A stretch of 64,000 bases of DNA from Bolinopsis microptera. Its lineage: Eukaryota; Ctenophora; Tentaculata; Lobata; Bolinopsidae. Made by a program: the position numbers and the translations under genes. Positions 11,770 to 23,100 of this stretch are shown here, piece after piece. The stretch spans positions 8,243,246 through 8,307,245 of the forward strand of contig NC_087081.1 in assembly GCF_026151205.1 (NCBI RefSeq), given 5' to 3'. Positions within the stretch are counted from its first letter, which is position 1. Every line of letters begins with the position of its first letter. The notes beneath the pieces are model-generated. The model did not search any database and was not told the DNA's origin. It worked only from the letters and a program-made list of their open reading frames with translations.

Positions 11770-14640
11770 CTGCTGGCTAGCGCTGGATAGCGACAACTAG
11801 CGCTGGATGGCGACAACTAGCGCTGGCCAGCGCTTGTTGTCGCTATCCAGCGCTAGCCAGCGCTAGCCAGCGCTGGCCAGCGCTATCCAGCGCTAACCAG
11901 CGCAAAGTATCAATTTTTGATAAATTTTCGATTAATTTTCGATAATTTTCGCGACAAATAGCGCTGGATAGCGACAACTAGCGCTGGCCAGCGCTGGCCA
12001 GCGCTAAGCGATAGCCAGCGCTGGCCAACGCTGGCCATCGATAGCCAGCGCAACATTTTTGCGATATTATTCGTCAGCTAGCGCTGGCCAGCGCTATCCA
12101 GCGCTATCCAGCGCTAACCAGCGCTAACCAGCGCTGGCCAGCGCTATCCAGCGCTAACCAGCGCTATCCAGCGCTAGCCAGCGCTGGCCAGCGCTAGCCA
12201 ACGCTAGCCAGCGCTAGCCAGCGCTGGCCAGCGCTGGCCAGCGCAATGTATCAAAATCTTAAATCATATACTTGCGATATTACTCGTCAGCTAGCGCTGG
12301 CCAGCGCAATGTATCAAAATCATAAACTTGCGATATTACTCGTCAGCCAGCGCTGGCCAGCGCTATCCAGCGCTAACCAGCGCTAGCCAGCGCTATCCAG
12401 CGCTAACCAGCGCTAGCCAGCGCTATCCAGCGCTAGCCAGCGCTGGCCAGCGCTAGCCAACGCTAGCCAGCGCTAGCCAGCGCAATGTATCAAAATCATA
12501 TACTTGCGATATTACTCGTCAGCTAGCGCTGGCCAGCGCAATGTATCAAAATCATAAACTTGCGATATTACTCGTCAGCCAGCGCTGGTCAGCACTAACC
12601 AGCGCTAGCCAACGCTAGCCAGCACTGGCCAGAAACCCCCTCCGATCCCCCTCAGCTGATTACGTAATATGTGATCGATCCCCATCCCGAAGTATCGGTT
12701 TTAAATATTTGCGATATCACTCGTCGGCGCGCAGTTACTGTTAGCGCTAGCTAGGATCAATTACAAATTAGCTTACCTGGGGACCTCAAAATATTATGTT
12801 CATATTAATCATAAACATATCCCAAATCATACGCGACGCGTTGTATGATTTTACCCGCCGCGCACGACACAGGAGAACAATAGTGTTGTACTTGTAGGTT
12901 TAAAACCTTCCAGGACGCGCGCCGAGTTGGAACAAATATTTTACGAGTATCACCCGTTAACTATAGTGCAAAGAAACTGCTGCTTAGTTAGCAGTTAGCC
13001 GACGTTTATTTGCACTATGATCATTTTGTGCATCCAATAAGGTTTCCTGACCTTACTAGGATTCACGATCGAAAAGAGAGCCGCGCATAATATATATGTA
13101 ATAGAATTTAGCGCGTTGAGTAAAGTCTGCTAATATAGCTGTGTATTGCATACTGAGCCACATACTGGGGACCGCAGGCTATCATCTTCATAAACACAGA
13201 AAATAGGAATGAGGCCAAATGACAAATTGAGCTTTACCTAGGGACCCCAGGCTACTATGTTTATAAACATAGAATAGAGATAAACATAGAATAGAGATCC
13301 CGCGGAATGACAGGCTGAGCGCCGCCCAGCTAGTAAGCCAACGCTAGCTGACGATTGTAAATGTACGTTTATAACCGTTCCTTTACATATAAATGCGCAC
13401 CGAGTTGGACTTGGATTTGAAAAAATATTTCCAATTTAACGAGTATCACCCGCGTTAAGCTGACAAGAAATATCGCAAATATATTGCGCTGGTCAGTCAG
13501 TGTCAGCTGACGATAAATGATATCGCTAATATTTGATTTTGGTATATTGCACTGGCCAGCACTAACCAGCGCTAGCCATCGATTAATATCGCAAATATTT
13601 GATTTTTATAACTTGCACTACCTAGCGCTGGTTTGTGGTTGACGAGTAATATTGCAAGTATATGATTTTGATGCATTGCCCTGGCCAGTGATGGCCAGCG
13701 CTGGCTAGCGCTGGATAGCGCTGGATAGCGCTGGCTAGCGCTGGCTAGCGCTGGTTAGCGCTGGATAGCGCTGGTTAGCGCTGGCCAGCGCTGGCTGACG
13801 AGTAATATCGCAAGTATATGATTTTAATACATTGCGCTGGCCAGCGCTAGCTGACGAGTAATATCGCAAGTATATTTTTTTTTATCTCACACTTATTTTA
13901 CTTCGGAGTATTCCAACAGCCACATTGTTACACAAGTGTAACTAGCCAATTACAGGAAGCCGAAGGATTTAATTAGGCCAGTGACGGTTAAGGTAGTGTG
14001 TACCATACTTTCTTCGCCCGAGACTTCGCTGCAATGGACAGCTTCTCATTTAACCCTCACACACGATTTCTCGAATATTCGGCTGAGTAGACCGGGGGGT
14101 TGCATAGACCACTCAGGATCTTTAGCTGAATGTCGACGACACTCACCCCACGACTAGGCAGGCAGTGGGTTTCGAACTCGCAATCTCACGATTACAAATC
14201 CGATGATTAACCAACTACGCTACCTGGCCAAAATATGATTTTGATACATTGCGCTGGCCAGCGCTGGCTAGCGCTGGCTAGCGTTGGCTAGCGCTGGCCA
14301 GCGCTGGCTAGCGCTGGATAGCGCTGGCCAGCGCTGGTTAGCGCTGGATAGCGCTGGCCAGCGCTAGCTGACGAATAATATCGCAAAAATGTTGCGCTGG
14401 CTATCGATGGCCAGCGCTGGCCAGCGCTAGTTGTCGCTATCCAGCGCTATTTGTCGCGAAAATTATCGAAAATTTATCGAAAATTTATCAAAAATTGATA
14501 CTTTGCGCTGGTTAGCGCTGGATAGCGCTGGCTAGCGCTGGCTAGCGCTGGATAGCGACAACAAGCGCTGGCCAGCGCTAGTTGTCGCCATCCAGCGCTA
14601 GTTGTCGCTATCCAGCGCTAGCCAGCGCTGGCCAGCGCGC
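11770..14640. repeat. GCGCTNNCCA decamer satellite arranged as a nested foldback
   Basis: Long runs of 10-bp units GCGCTGGCCA, GCGCTATCCA, GCGCTAACCA and GCGCTAGCCA (e.g. 12080-12245 and 12353-12482), in reverse orientation at 13680-13795 and 14249-14370. Spacer blocks are also mirrored: the TATCAATTTTTGATAAATTT block at about 11910 against about 14470, GCGATATTACTCGTCAGC at 12340 against GACGAGTAATATCGCAAG at 13797. The non-repetitive centre is about 12640-13480. This looks like an inner foldback element or a fold-over duplication within the outer element's right repeat. Confidence 0.75.
13875..14230 (-). mobile_element. tRNA-derived SINE inserted in the decamer array
   Basis: Reading leftwards from 14230, the - strand gives a tRNA-like head TGGCCAGGTAGCGTAG, a box A-like TAGCGTAGTTGG, an anticodon-like loop with TGT, and a box B GAGTTCGAAACCC. 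A ~280-bp body follows, ending in an A-tract (T-run 13875-13883 on the + strand). The insertion splits an otherwise regular GCAAGTATATGATTTTGATAC spacer, and a short ATAT remains on both sides. Confidence 0.75.
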
Positions 14641-14953
14641 TAGTTATCGAACTGTTTTCTGCGATGGCCAGTTGCGCTGGCCATCGCTAACTATCGCGTG
14701 CGACAGTGTCGCATAGCCAGCGACAACTAGCGCTGGATAGCGACAACCAGCGCTGGATGGCGACAACTAGCGCTGGATGGCGACAACTAGCGCTGGATAG
14801 CGACAATTATCGAACAAATATATTTTGCGCTGGCCAGCGTTATCTAGCGCTGGATAGCGACAACTAGCGCTGGATGGCGACAACTAGCGCTGGACAGCGC
14901 TAGTTGTCGCCATCCAGCGCTAGTTGTCGCGTTTTGACTATCGCAAAAGAACC

Positions 14954-15190
14954 CAACTTTGTAACAACATGATGATTAACTTTGTGTCACTGAAGATTAA
15001 TGATAAAATTAGTTTTTGTTGTACTGCAACAAATTTGTACATTGATAATTTCAGGTGCTTATAATTGAGTAACAAAGAACAACTGTGAAAAGGCTGCCTT
15101 CCTGAATCAATGAAGTACAATGATGAGCTAGCGAGACTAAATCACCAGTATCAATAAAGTAATCTAAGTTACCTAAAAATATTGTTTATT
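14954..15190. repeat. segmental duplication, copy A, right part, with right target-site duplication
   Basis: Starts with CAACTTTG (14954-14961). It is collinear with 16222-16450: ATTTGTACATTGATAATTTC, AGTAACAAAGAACA and ACTGTGAAAAG occur in the same order in both. It continues copy A, which was interrupted at 3543. Confidence 0.7.
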
Positions 15191-15235
15191 TACTTATTTA
15201 CTTGTTAAGATCTTCTCGCAAAATATTTGTAGACT

Positions 15236-16450
15236 TAAATCGATATTTGACATTCACAAAAACTTATTAGTGTAACAATGTTCAATTCTTTCCAAGTCAA
15301 CGGAATACTGAACGAAGGATAATTATCGAACACATTTATGTTGGCGTAGTATCACGAATTCCTTTTGCAGCTGAGCCCATAATATAATTTGAATGTTATT
15401 TCTCGATTAGCTATCGTTTTTCTTGTTATCAGCTATTTCTTCACATGGTTGAGTAAAAATTCACAACAATTCACCATCACAGGTGTTGACGTAGACTCCT
15501 CATATCTTAAAAAGATAAAAGCAGACGAGATATGTCGGAGCTTATTAGCGACTCTCGTCATGAAGCGGATCAGATTCTTCTCGACGACAGCAAATGTACT
15601 AACATGACGGACCTAATAAGTGTTAGTTGATGGTAAGAGTGTAAGACACACAAGCTTTTGATCGAATGATTGTGCGTTTCATAGTACTTAGCGATTAGCC
15701 TTGTTTCACTGACAATCTAATGTTGGGGATATTTTTTGATTTTTCTGAGTTTGTTCACAATTATTCTCAAAAACCCAAGATAAGAATTGATCCTTTAAAG
15801 TATTTTTATCTTAGCTAATCTGTGATTTTGAATTTACACTAGCTCTTCTGAGGGAAAGACAAAAGTTCTAACTTTAATATCTCAGAACAATCCAGGGTAT
15901 AGTTTAATTTCACACTTAACATGGACATTTACAGGTGTATTGTTAAAGTCGACCTAATGTATCATGCAGACACAGCACAAAACGCGGTTCCTTCGTCCAC
16001 ACAAGGTAAGAGAAAACAGCAGGCCAGGTAATGGCACCCTAAAACATGATTATTCAAATACTAACCAACGGGCGCCTTCTCAAATTAAACTGCTCATGAT
16101 CCAACATTATGTAGAATTCAACTACTTCAAATCTTTGAGCACAGTGATTATAAAATGACATTTGGGTGGAAACAGGATTGAAATCAGCATAAAATAGTGT
16201 TTAAGTTATTATATAATCAATTAACTTTGTAACACTGGTAATTCACTTTATGACACTGGTGATTAACTTTAGTGACACTGGTAATTATTGATAAAATACT
16301 TGTTTGTTGTACTGGAACAAATTTGTACATTGATAATTTCAGGGCGCTTAAAGTTGAGTAACAAAGAACATCAACTACTGTGAAAAGACTGCATTCCAAA
16401 ATGCAATAAACTAATGAGGCACTTCATCAGACTTCATGATGAGATAGGGA
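15236..16450. repeat. segmental duplication, copy B, with unoccupied insertion site
   Basis: Uninterrupted relative of 2590-3543 joined to 14954-15190. The insertion site of the 11.4-kb element corresponds to TAACTTTG at 16222-16229. Also contains a short internal repeat, GACACTGGTRATTA-like, at 16232-16290. No gene is recognised. Confidence 0.7.
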
Positions 16451-17270
16451 AACTAAAGGACATTTAAAGTTATATGTTTGAGCAGCGATGGACCGGACAA
16501 TTTTGAGACAATTTTTAGGCCCTTCGAACTAAAAAATGTATAGAAGCAACATTTTAGATTAAATATAAAATTAAGGAACATTGAATTAGTGATAATTTCA
16601 TTAGGAGATATTTTTATTTGAATTTGGTGAAACATAAAAAATTTAATCTTTAAATCAAATTAATTTTATGTTTTTGGGTTTGCGATTTCGTCCAACACAC
16701 ATGTTCTACACTCTATAAGTCTATAAGTCTATAGTCTACTGTGTACGAGTGTTTGTTTCCTGCGAGAGTAAACTTATTTCGTGGCCTGTCTCCAAATAAT
16801 GTGTGTTTTATTTATTGCATGGAATTCTATTCCATTAATGGATGTAATAAAGTCATATCAAAAGTAAGAAATCACTCAAAAGATGAATCAGTGGTCAGTG
16901 CTGCAACTTATGAAATTTAACCGTTCAAGCACTTCATCTTCTCAAATCGACTGAAAAGAAAACTTAATGAAAACTTAATAATAATAAACAAAATTCACAA
17001 GAGCGCAGTTAATGTTTTTTGACCCGAATCTTTTGTAACGGTCATCTTAATAAGCGGAGTAGCAAACAATAATACACCCAAATAATGGCACAACAGATTA
17101 TTGATACATAACACGCCTCTCTGTTAAAGGTCGAACTGTTTTATATCCACATAACAAAATGATATATTTATCATACATGGTCACAATTAGACGTCTCAAC
17201 TGCCTATTACAAACCGAATTAACTTTTTTTCTGAATATTGGGATGCTTAAATTGCAGTTTGCTTAGGCGA
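16451..17270. other. AT-rich, no gene recognised
   Basis: Nothing beyond simple AT-rich sequence; the longest open frames are about 60 codons with no family pattern. Confidence 0.4.
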
Positions 17271-17560
17271 GGTGTATTGCAATATTATGGTGACAGCTCC
17301 TTCATTATTATATGCCCGGATCTTATCTTTATCTTTATCTGAGATTCGTGTACCTCCAGATATTGCAAGTTGCAACGTCTATAAAGCTTGCTGCATTGTC
17401 TACCAAGAGTAGGTACCACGCCTTATTATTAACATGGTCGGTCTGAATATGGAAGTCCCACAATATCTTGACTTGATCGTGATAAAACGGTATTTCTCTC
17501 GGGCTTGCGGATACTTTGACTATGCGGCAATAATTTATTTGGCAGATCAATTGACGTAAG
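17270..17560 (-). pseudogene. retroelement-protein fragment (ILWDFxIQTDH...IDVA)
   Basis: A 71-codon - strand frame (17550-17335) reads VKILWDFHIQTDH, then LLLVDN, then SFIDVA. This spacing resembles the segment near the end of many invertebrate retroelement-associated proteins (LWDFxIQTD, RPDIVLVDK, IIDVAVP). The expected RPD is not present, and the segment has no continuation upstream, so it is a decayed fragment. Assignment rests on pattern memory and is moderate. Confidence 0.4.
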
Positions 17561-18300
17561 ACACGTTAAATTGGTTGTTTAATAAATGGTATGTATAAAC
17601 TGTACAATAAGAATATGGGCAAAAAACATGTCCCATAAAATAGTTTGTTCACTGATACTTTCATCCACTCATGTTCATTGTTCATACCGGCAAACCGTCT
17701 CAAGTCTGGAACCCACAACCATTATTTCACTTATAAGCTTGTAGATGAGCTGGGTCAAACATATCCATACTAACGGGTGATGACTAAAAAATTAGACTTT
17801 TTTCAAGGGTTAGTGTCGATAAAACTATTTTTGGTTCAAACCAATGAAACAGCGTTGTAAAGCGGGCAATTTTGAACAAGTATGGTCAATGACAAGCGCC
17901 CATGAGCCCATTTTGATTGGTTCAGGAGGGCTTCTTTCTTCAAGCTCAAAAATCCGTCTGTACAGTTGGGCCTAAAATCGTGTTGGCGCAGTCTCTTCTT
18001 TTGTGCCCTAGGGCCCATGTATGCTTGCTAGCTGCATATTCCGGGCATGTACATGTGTTGCCAGGACTCTAAACTTTCTCATATCAGTAGACCAAACAGA
18101 TAATTGTTTCTGTAGATAGGATCCGACAACAAGAGTGCTGCAGCTCGCCCACTCACCTAGTCACTTGTTAGACTCCGCCACAGCCAAGCGACTAATAGTG
18201 AGGGGTTAAGGTACCATACGGGAATAACTCTCTCCAAAGATTTAACCACCGAGAACAGGTCCTAGCCAACTCCGACGTAGAATGTCACTTCTACGATCAT
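17561..18300. other. no gene recognised
   Basis: A 60-codon - strand frame at 17836-18018 has no recognisable pattern. Nothing else seen. Confidence 0.35.
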
Positions 18301-18304
18301 GACA

Positions 18305-18690
18305 GTGAACTAACTTCCAAATCATTTGCTTGATCGTAAAATTGTATAAGTTTGACATTTTGCTTTGCCGTCAAAACTTCCAGTTTTGGTAGCAAAACCG
18401 TTAAAAAGTGAAAAATCTGATTGAAAAATGATTACTCAACAAATTTAATTGTTCTACTAGGACGCCATTACCATGAAAGAAATGGAAAGTGCCGTTTACG
18501 ATGGGGTCCCAACAGTATAGCTTTAAATCTATTGAGACATGACAAGGATACTGATCTTGATCATTACCGTTATTATATATGGTTGTTTTGTTCATGGAAA
18601 GTGTCGCAGATGATTATCATGGTAAGATTTTATAGCAGTTTGATACCACACGATCTAGAATCCTACCCTCTTCATCTCAAGACAGTGTAG
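18305..18690 (+). pseudogene. broken copy of the 5' end of the LDLa-GPCR gene
   Basis: Parallels 19846-20370: TTTGACATTTTGCTTTGCCG, GATTGAAAAATGATTA, the signal-peptide exon region (TTGATCATTACCGTTAT...) and the donor (ATCATGGTAAGATTTTATAG). After TAGCAGTTTG it jumps directly to ATACCACACGATCTAGAATC of exon 2, a deletion of about 110 bp that removes most of the intron and the exon 2 acceptor. A TATATA insertion shifts the signal-peptide frame, and the copy ends in a stop after ACAGTG. The intact gene follows 1.4 kb downstream; a LINE fragment lies between. Confidence 0.75.
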
Positions 18691-18889
18691 AATGCACGAC
18701 AAAAATGTGTCTTCGATACGAATGAATTAGGTTATATTTTAATTTCTACCCGACCAGCTGAAAGCGTAACCCTATTGTGAAGTAAGGATTCTCACGACGT
18801 GTTAATCTTTATAAGAATAGATCAATTAACAACTACACTGTATTTATATTTATATTGATACTTCTCATCATACTTGACTTACTTGAATG

Positions 18890-19745
18890 GCGGGTAGTGT
18901 TCCCGAGATCCATTGACAACAGTTCTCCACAGCTTTCTGTCCTCCATCAGTCTAGCTATTTACTGGGCGGCACTCAACCTGTCCCCAGGTAATCTAGCTA
19001 TCTCATATACTGACTTCAGCCCAGTATCTGCTTTTAGGTTATCTAGTAGTGTTAAATGAGGTCGCCCCCTGTTAGTATGCCCATGACTCGGCTTCCAGAG
19101 GATTAGTTTGTTCAGTGTCAGCTGCGGATGTCGAAGAGCATGACCTGCAAGTCTGAGCCTTCGTTGGGTTATCTTGGAGCTGACTTTGGGAAGTTCACCG
19201 TACAGGCTGTGGTTGCTGACATGGTCTCGATATTGATTGATGTTAAGGGCCATTCTTAACATTCGCGTATAGCAACCATCAACCATCTTCTCTAGTCTTT
19301 TCGTCATAGTCCAAGTCTCGGAACCGTACAAAAGCACCGACTCGACAAGTGCTGTAAACACTCTGATCTTGATAGACTTCCTAAGCTTAGAATTCCAAAG
19401 TTTTTTGAGTGTGTGGCATGCTCCCCATGCTCTTTCTTTCCAAACCCTGATATCACTCTCACTGTCTCTGATTCTAGAACCCAGGTAAGTGAAGTTTTCC
19501 ACATTTTCTATTGTGCTGTTTTCCAGAGACTTGATGGTATCAGGATGCTCCATGTTCTGAGTAATGGATTTGGTTTTCCCTTCATTCATTCTAAGTCCCA
19601 CTGTAGCAGTAACCCTTTCGGCCTTTCTACCTCTTGCATCAGCGACTCCGCCTCCTTTATAGTATCCGCTATCAGAATTCAGAGGAATGTCATCCGCAAA
19701 ACCAATGTCCGATATCTTCTCCGCCTTGACTCTCCTTATCCAATA
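18890..19745 (-). pseudogene. 5'-truncated LINE reverse-transcriptase fragment
   Basis: The - strand encodes the end of a LINE polymerase. The catalytic FADD box lies near 19690, followed after a frameshift by TVGLRMNEGKTK, a YLGSRI block, LLYGSETWT, and the C-terminal RLRLAGHALRHP and HTNRGRPHLTLLDNL. A TAA at about 18960 interrupts the final segment (LMEDRKLWRTVV), which is still readable beyond it. The GHxLR...GRP end is common in RTE-like and related clades. Dead copy. Confidence 0.8.
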
Positions 19746-20110
19746 AGGCTTAATGGTAAATACTCATCATAGTCATCAGTAATAACATGGTCAGACATTA
19801 GAGGTATAATATGAAAAGAATGTTGCTAATATAGGATCAAAGGGAATAAACTTCGAAATCATTTGCTCGATCGTAAACATTTTTTAAGTTTGACATTTTG
19901 CTTTGCCGTCAAAACTTTCTATCCAGTTTTGGTACCAAAACTGTTAAAATGTGAAAATTATGATTGAAAAATGATTATTTAACATATTTTATTATTTTAC
20001 TAGGATGCCATTACCATAAATAAAAAGAAATCGAGAGTGACGTTTATCTTGGACTCAATTACGATGGGGTTCTAAGTGATCTAACAGTACAGCTTTGCAG
20101 CTTTTCAGGA
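19746..20110. other. upstream region of the LDLa-GPCR gene
   Basis: Non-coding; the part from about 19846 is duplicated at 18305. No TATA box stands out with confidence. Confidence 0.35.
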
Positions 20111-23100
20111 ATGATAATGATACGTATCTTGATCATTACCGTTATGGTCGTTTTGTTCATGGAAAGTGTCGCAGATGATTATCATGGTAAGATTTTATAG
20201 CAGTTTGTATAATTTTTACAATTTAATTTAAACTCATTGAGGTGCATGGCAATACATTTACTGGTATCCTCGTAGTTTATAATGATACTTCAGGATGGAA
20301 ATATGTAAAGAAAGATACAATGATACCACACGATCTAGAATCCTACCCTCTTCATCTCAAGACAGTCTCAAAAATACAGGATGGAGATTACATTAATGTG
20401 CTTATCGATCCAAGCAATCGGATTTCCTTGTCCTTATATTTCACACCTCTTGATGTTGAAATTTATCTTTTCGTGAATAATGAGAATTTGTGTGCATTTA
20501 GGAACTGGCATATTAATACCACAATAGATGGTGATTTTATAACTAACAGCACTGAGAATATCTGGTCAATACGAAAGACAAACATTTCACTAGACTTAGA
20601 TGTGAATAGCATAACATTGTTCCGATACAATTTCTCGAAGATCGAACAGGAGTGTGTAAGTCTACAGTCGATAAATGTTGTGGGGATTTATTTCAGATCG
20701 TACTTCATTAAAACTATGAAAATCTAATTCCAGACCAGAAAATCCTAAAACAGAACAGTAATACACCCCAGAACATACATATTAATAATAAATATTCATT
20801 AATGCATTCCTGTCGACATTTTTATTTGTTAAGAGTTTAATTTTAAACTGGTCTAGAATTAGAAATTGCACTGTATGTATTCTTTTTCGAAGTACATACA
20901 TACTAATTAGGGGTCGTTATTTTATGTAATCACTTTTTTGATAATTTGTACCTCGCCCCTTCTATAAATAAATTACACTAGCGTAATCATTTTGATTACG
21001 TGAAAATGTGAACGACCCCTTAACATGCTTAAGATCTGATAAACCACTTCAGTGAATGAAGGTAGAAAAACGTGAAATTACTGTGAAAAATATCCTTACC
21101 TCATTTTCTAGATCATAATCATAAACTTAATTTTATTATCTCAGATTACTCCGATTGTCAGGTGAAGGAAGTAGGCAATCCTCCATACTTGAAATTGGCA
21201 TGCAAATATGACAACATTACTTGGTTCCGCTGCCCCTTCACTCATAACTACTATACAGTCGGTAAATTCGCTACGAGCGACAGTGGATGTGTTTCAACGG
21301 AATTTGACTCAGCATGTCCAAAGGACACACATTTTTATCAAGCGTGTGGACACAGTGATTGTACTGGATATCAAGTACTGGAGCATTCGACACTCTTCTG
21401 TTCAACGTATGTATGCGATAACAGAAACCATTCATCAATTTACCAACATGAACCTCAAGCAGGGAAAGTTAACGAGGCTGAATTTTCTTGCAATGGGAAA
21501 TATGATTGCCTCAATACTAAAGTAGATGAGCAGTTAGATTGTCGGTTTGATGAGGAAGATCAGTATCAATGCAAGGACAACTCTAGTGTAAGAACTAGGA
21601 AGAAACTAGCAGCCTCAAAGACGTGTGACAACAAATGTAACTGTTACGATTGTGACGATGAAGCTCATTGTAATAGTTTTCACTATGGAGTTGAATGTGA
21701 ACTGAAGGACGAAGGTTCTAATTGGGGTTACTACGACAGTGGAAGTTACGCAGCCCCAGGAATTATTTGTGATGGTTATGAACATTGCACTGACAGAAGC
21801 GACGAACAAAATTGTTCTCAATCAAATAAGACTTGCCATGACAGTCGGCACGGTCATGATGTTCGTTACTTGAAGGATAACCAAATCTGTGCAGTTCCCC
21901 GTGGTTTAGTAATCTGTTCAGATGGTAAAGACCAAGTAAACTGTTCAGACCCTCATAAAATAGCTATGTCTTGCTTATTGGCAGAATTTCCTACTAATAT
22001 TTCAATATTTGCTGTCTGTAAAGACTACCCGTTGTGTGACGATGACTATAACAACAATTGTCTAGAACCAGAGGGAGGGTGTTCTGTCCACAAGAGCTTT
22101 TTCTGTGATGGAATAGCAGACTGTCCAGGAGGTTCTGACGAGAGTGAAGTATACTGCTCTCACATGTCCAGTTTCAACTGTACAAGAAGAGTAGCCAGAT
22201 TGGAATCAAAGGGCAACAAAATCGTCCACCCCTTTCCTTTAAGCTGGGCGAATGATAATGAAATAGATTGCATGGACGGGAAGGATGAGAATGACACTTA
22301 TTGGAAGGTGTGTGAGTTCGGATCGATTAAAGTGTTTATCGAAAAAGAAAGTCGCTGCATGGATGTAAAGAAATGTAGAAACCAAGAAGAGGGGTTTATA
22401 AGTCTAAAGAACCTGTGTGATAAAGTTGAAAGCTGTGGGGGAGAGAACGATATATGTGGAGTCTCTAGAGGCATTCAAACCACTTGGAACACTCTCATCG
22501 AACAAAAGGCTGCGGACACAAAAGTAGTATCGTATTGTTTGAAGGGGTTGATGAATCTTCAACGCTCTGCAAGCCTTTGCTTCTTGAGAGGGGTACCATC
22601 TCCAAACGCAGGGGACACTGCACAATTTGTGAGAAAAGGCGGCAAGTTAAATTTACCGAACAGAAAGTTTGACTGTAGGTTCGTATACGGTGAGATGTAT
22701 GTTTATCTGGCTTGTTCCAATTCCTGCTTAGCATCCTCCACACCGTGTCCTTTGAGGACAATTCCTTCTGACACTTGTGTCAACAAGATGAATGAAAGAG
22801 TCTTCACAGTTACTGACTCCAACAATCTTACAGTTTCTCTGAGAAAACAGAGGGAGTTTCACAATGAAATTTACCCGTGTGACAATAAGAACTGTGTGCT
22901 GTACAACGAAGTTTGCAATCTAGTTGATGATTGTGGGGATGGAAGTGATGAAGTTAACTGCACTAATCACTTCTACTGCCCAAAATATAAAGAGTACATA
23001 CCGCTTACCTCCAAATGTGATGGTCAGGTTGATTGCAGAGATTTCTACGACGAGTGTAACCATGACTGTGTCACTACACAGAGGTACATATTCGGCAACA

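Larger units (their letters stand above)
3544..14953. mobile_element. 11.4-kb foldback-like DNA transposon, apparently non-autonomous
   Basis: Both ends begin with the same inverted 29 bases, starting GGTTCTTTTGCGATAGTC, and are flanked by CAACTTTG. The left inverted repeat runs to about 4157. Its counterpart lies on the right as 11488-11770 plus 14640-14953, separated by a 2.9-kb expanded decamer array. TIRs built of 10- and 20-bp tandem repeats are typical of Foldback-type elements; an 8-bp duplication is usual for hAT and P/Galileo elements. No transposase is recognisable in 4160-11490, where open frames are under 90 codons. The interior holds nested debris: a hairpin MITE, a retroelement ORF1 remnant, TCCCGGT and TTACGGAGTGAC motifs, and a triplicated 185-bp unit. 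The superfamily is inferred from structure only. Confidence 0.75.
11488..14953. repeat. right terminal inverted repeat, enlarged by satellite growth and nested insertion
   Basis: The outer part (14640-14953) is the reverse complement of 3544-3870. The inner part (11488-11770) is the reverse complement of about 3870-4157. Between them lie about 2.9 kb of decamer arrays, themselves arranged as a large palindrome, so the right repeat is over five times longer than the left. Confidence 0.75.

Noticed and set aside
3544-14953. Polinton/Maverick interpretation of the 11.4-kb element
   Set aside because: Long TIRs would fit, but the longest flanking repeat is 8 rather than 6 bp, the ends do not start with AG, and none of the expected genes is visible.
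22404-22761. Open frames on the - strand across the GPCR ectodomain
   Set aside because: Shadows of the receptor exon, which has strong domain evidence on the + strand.
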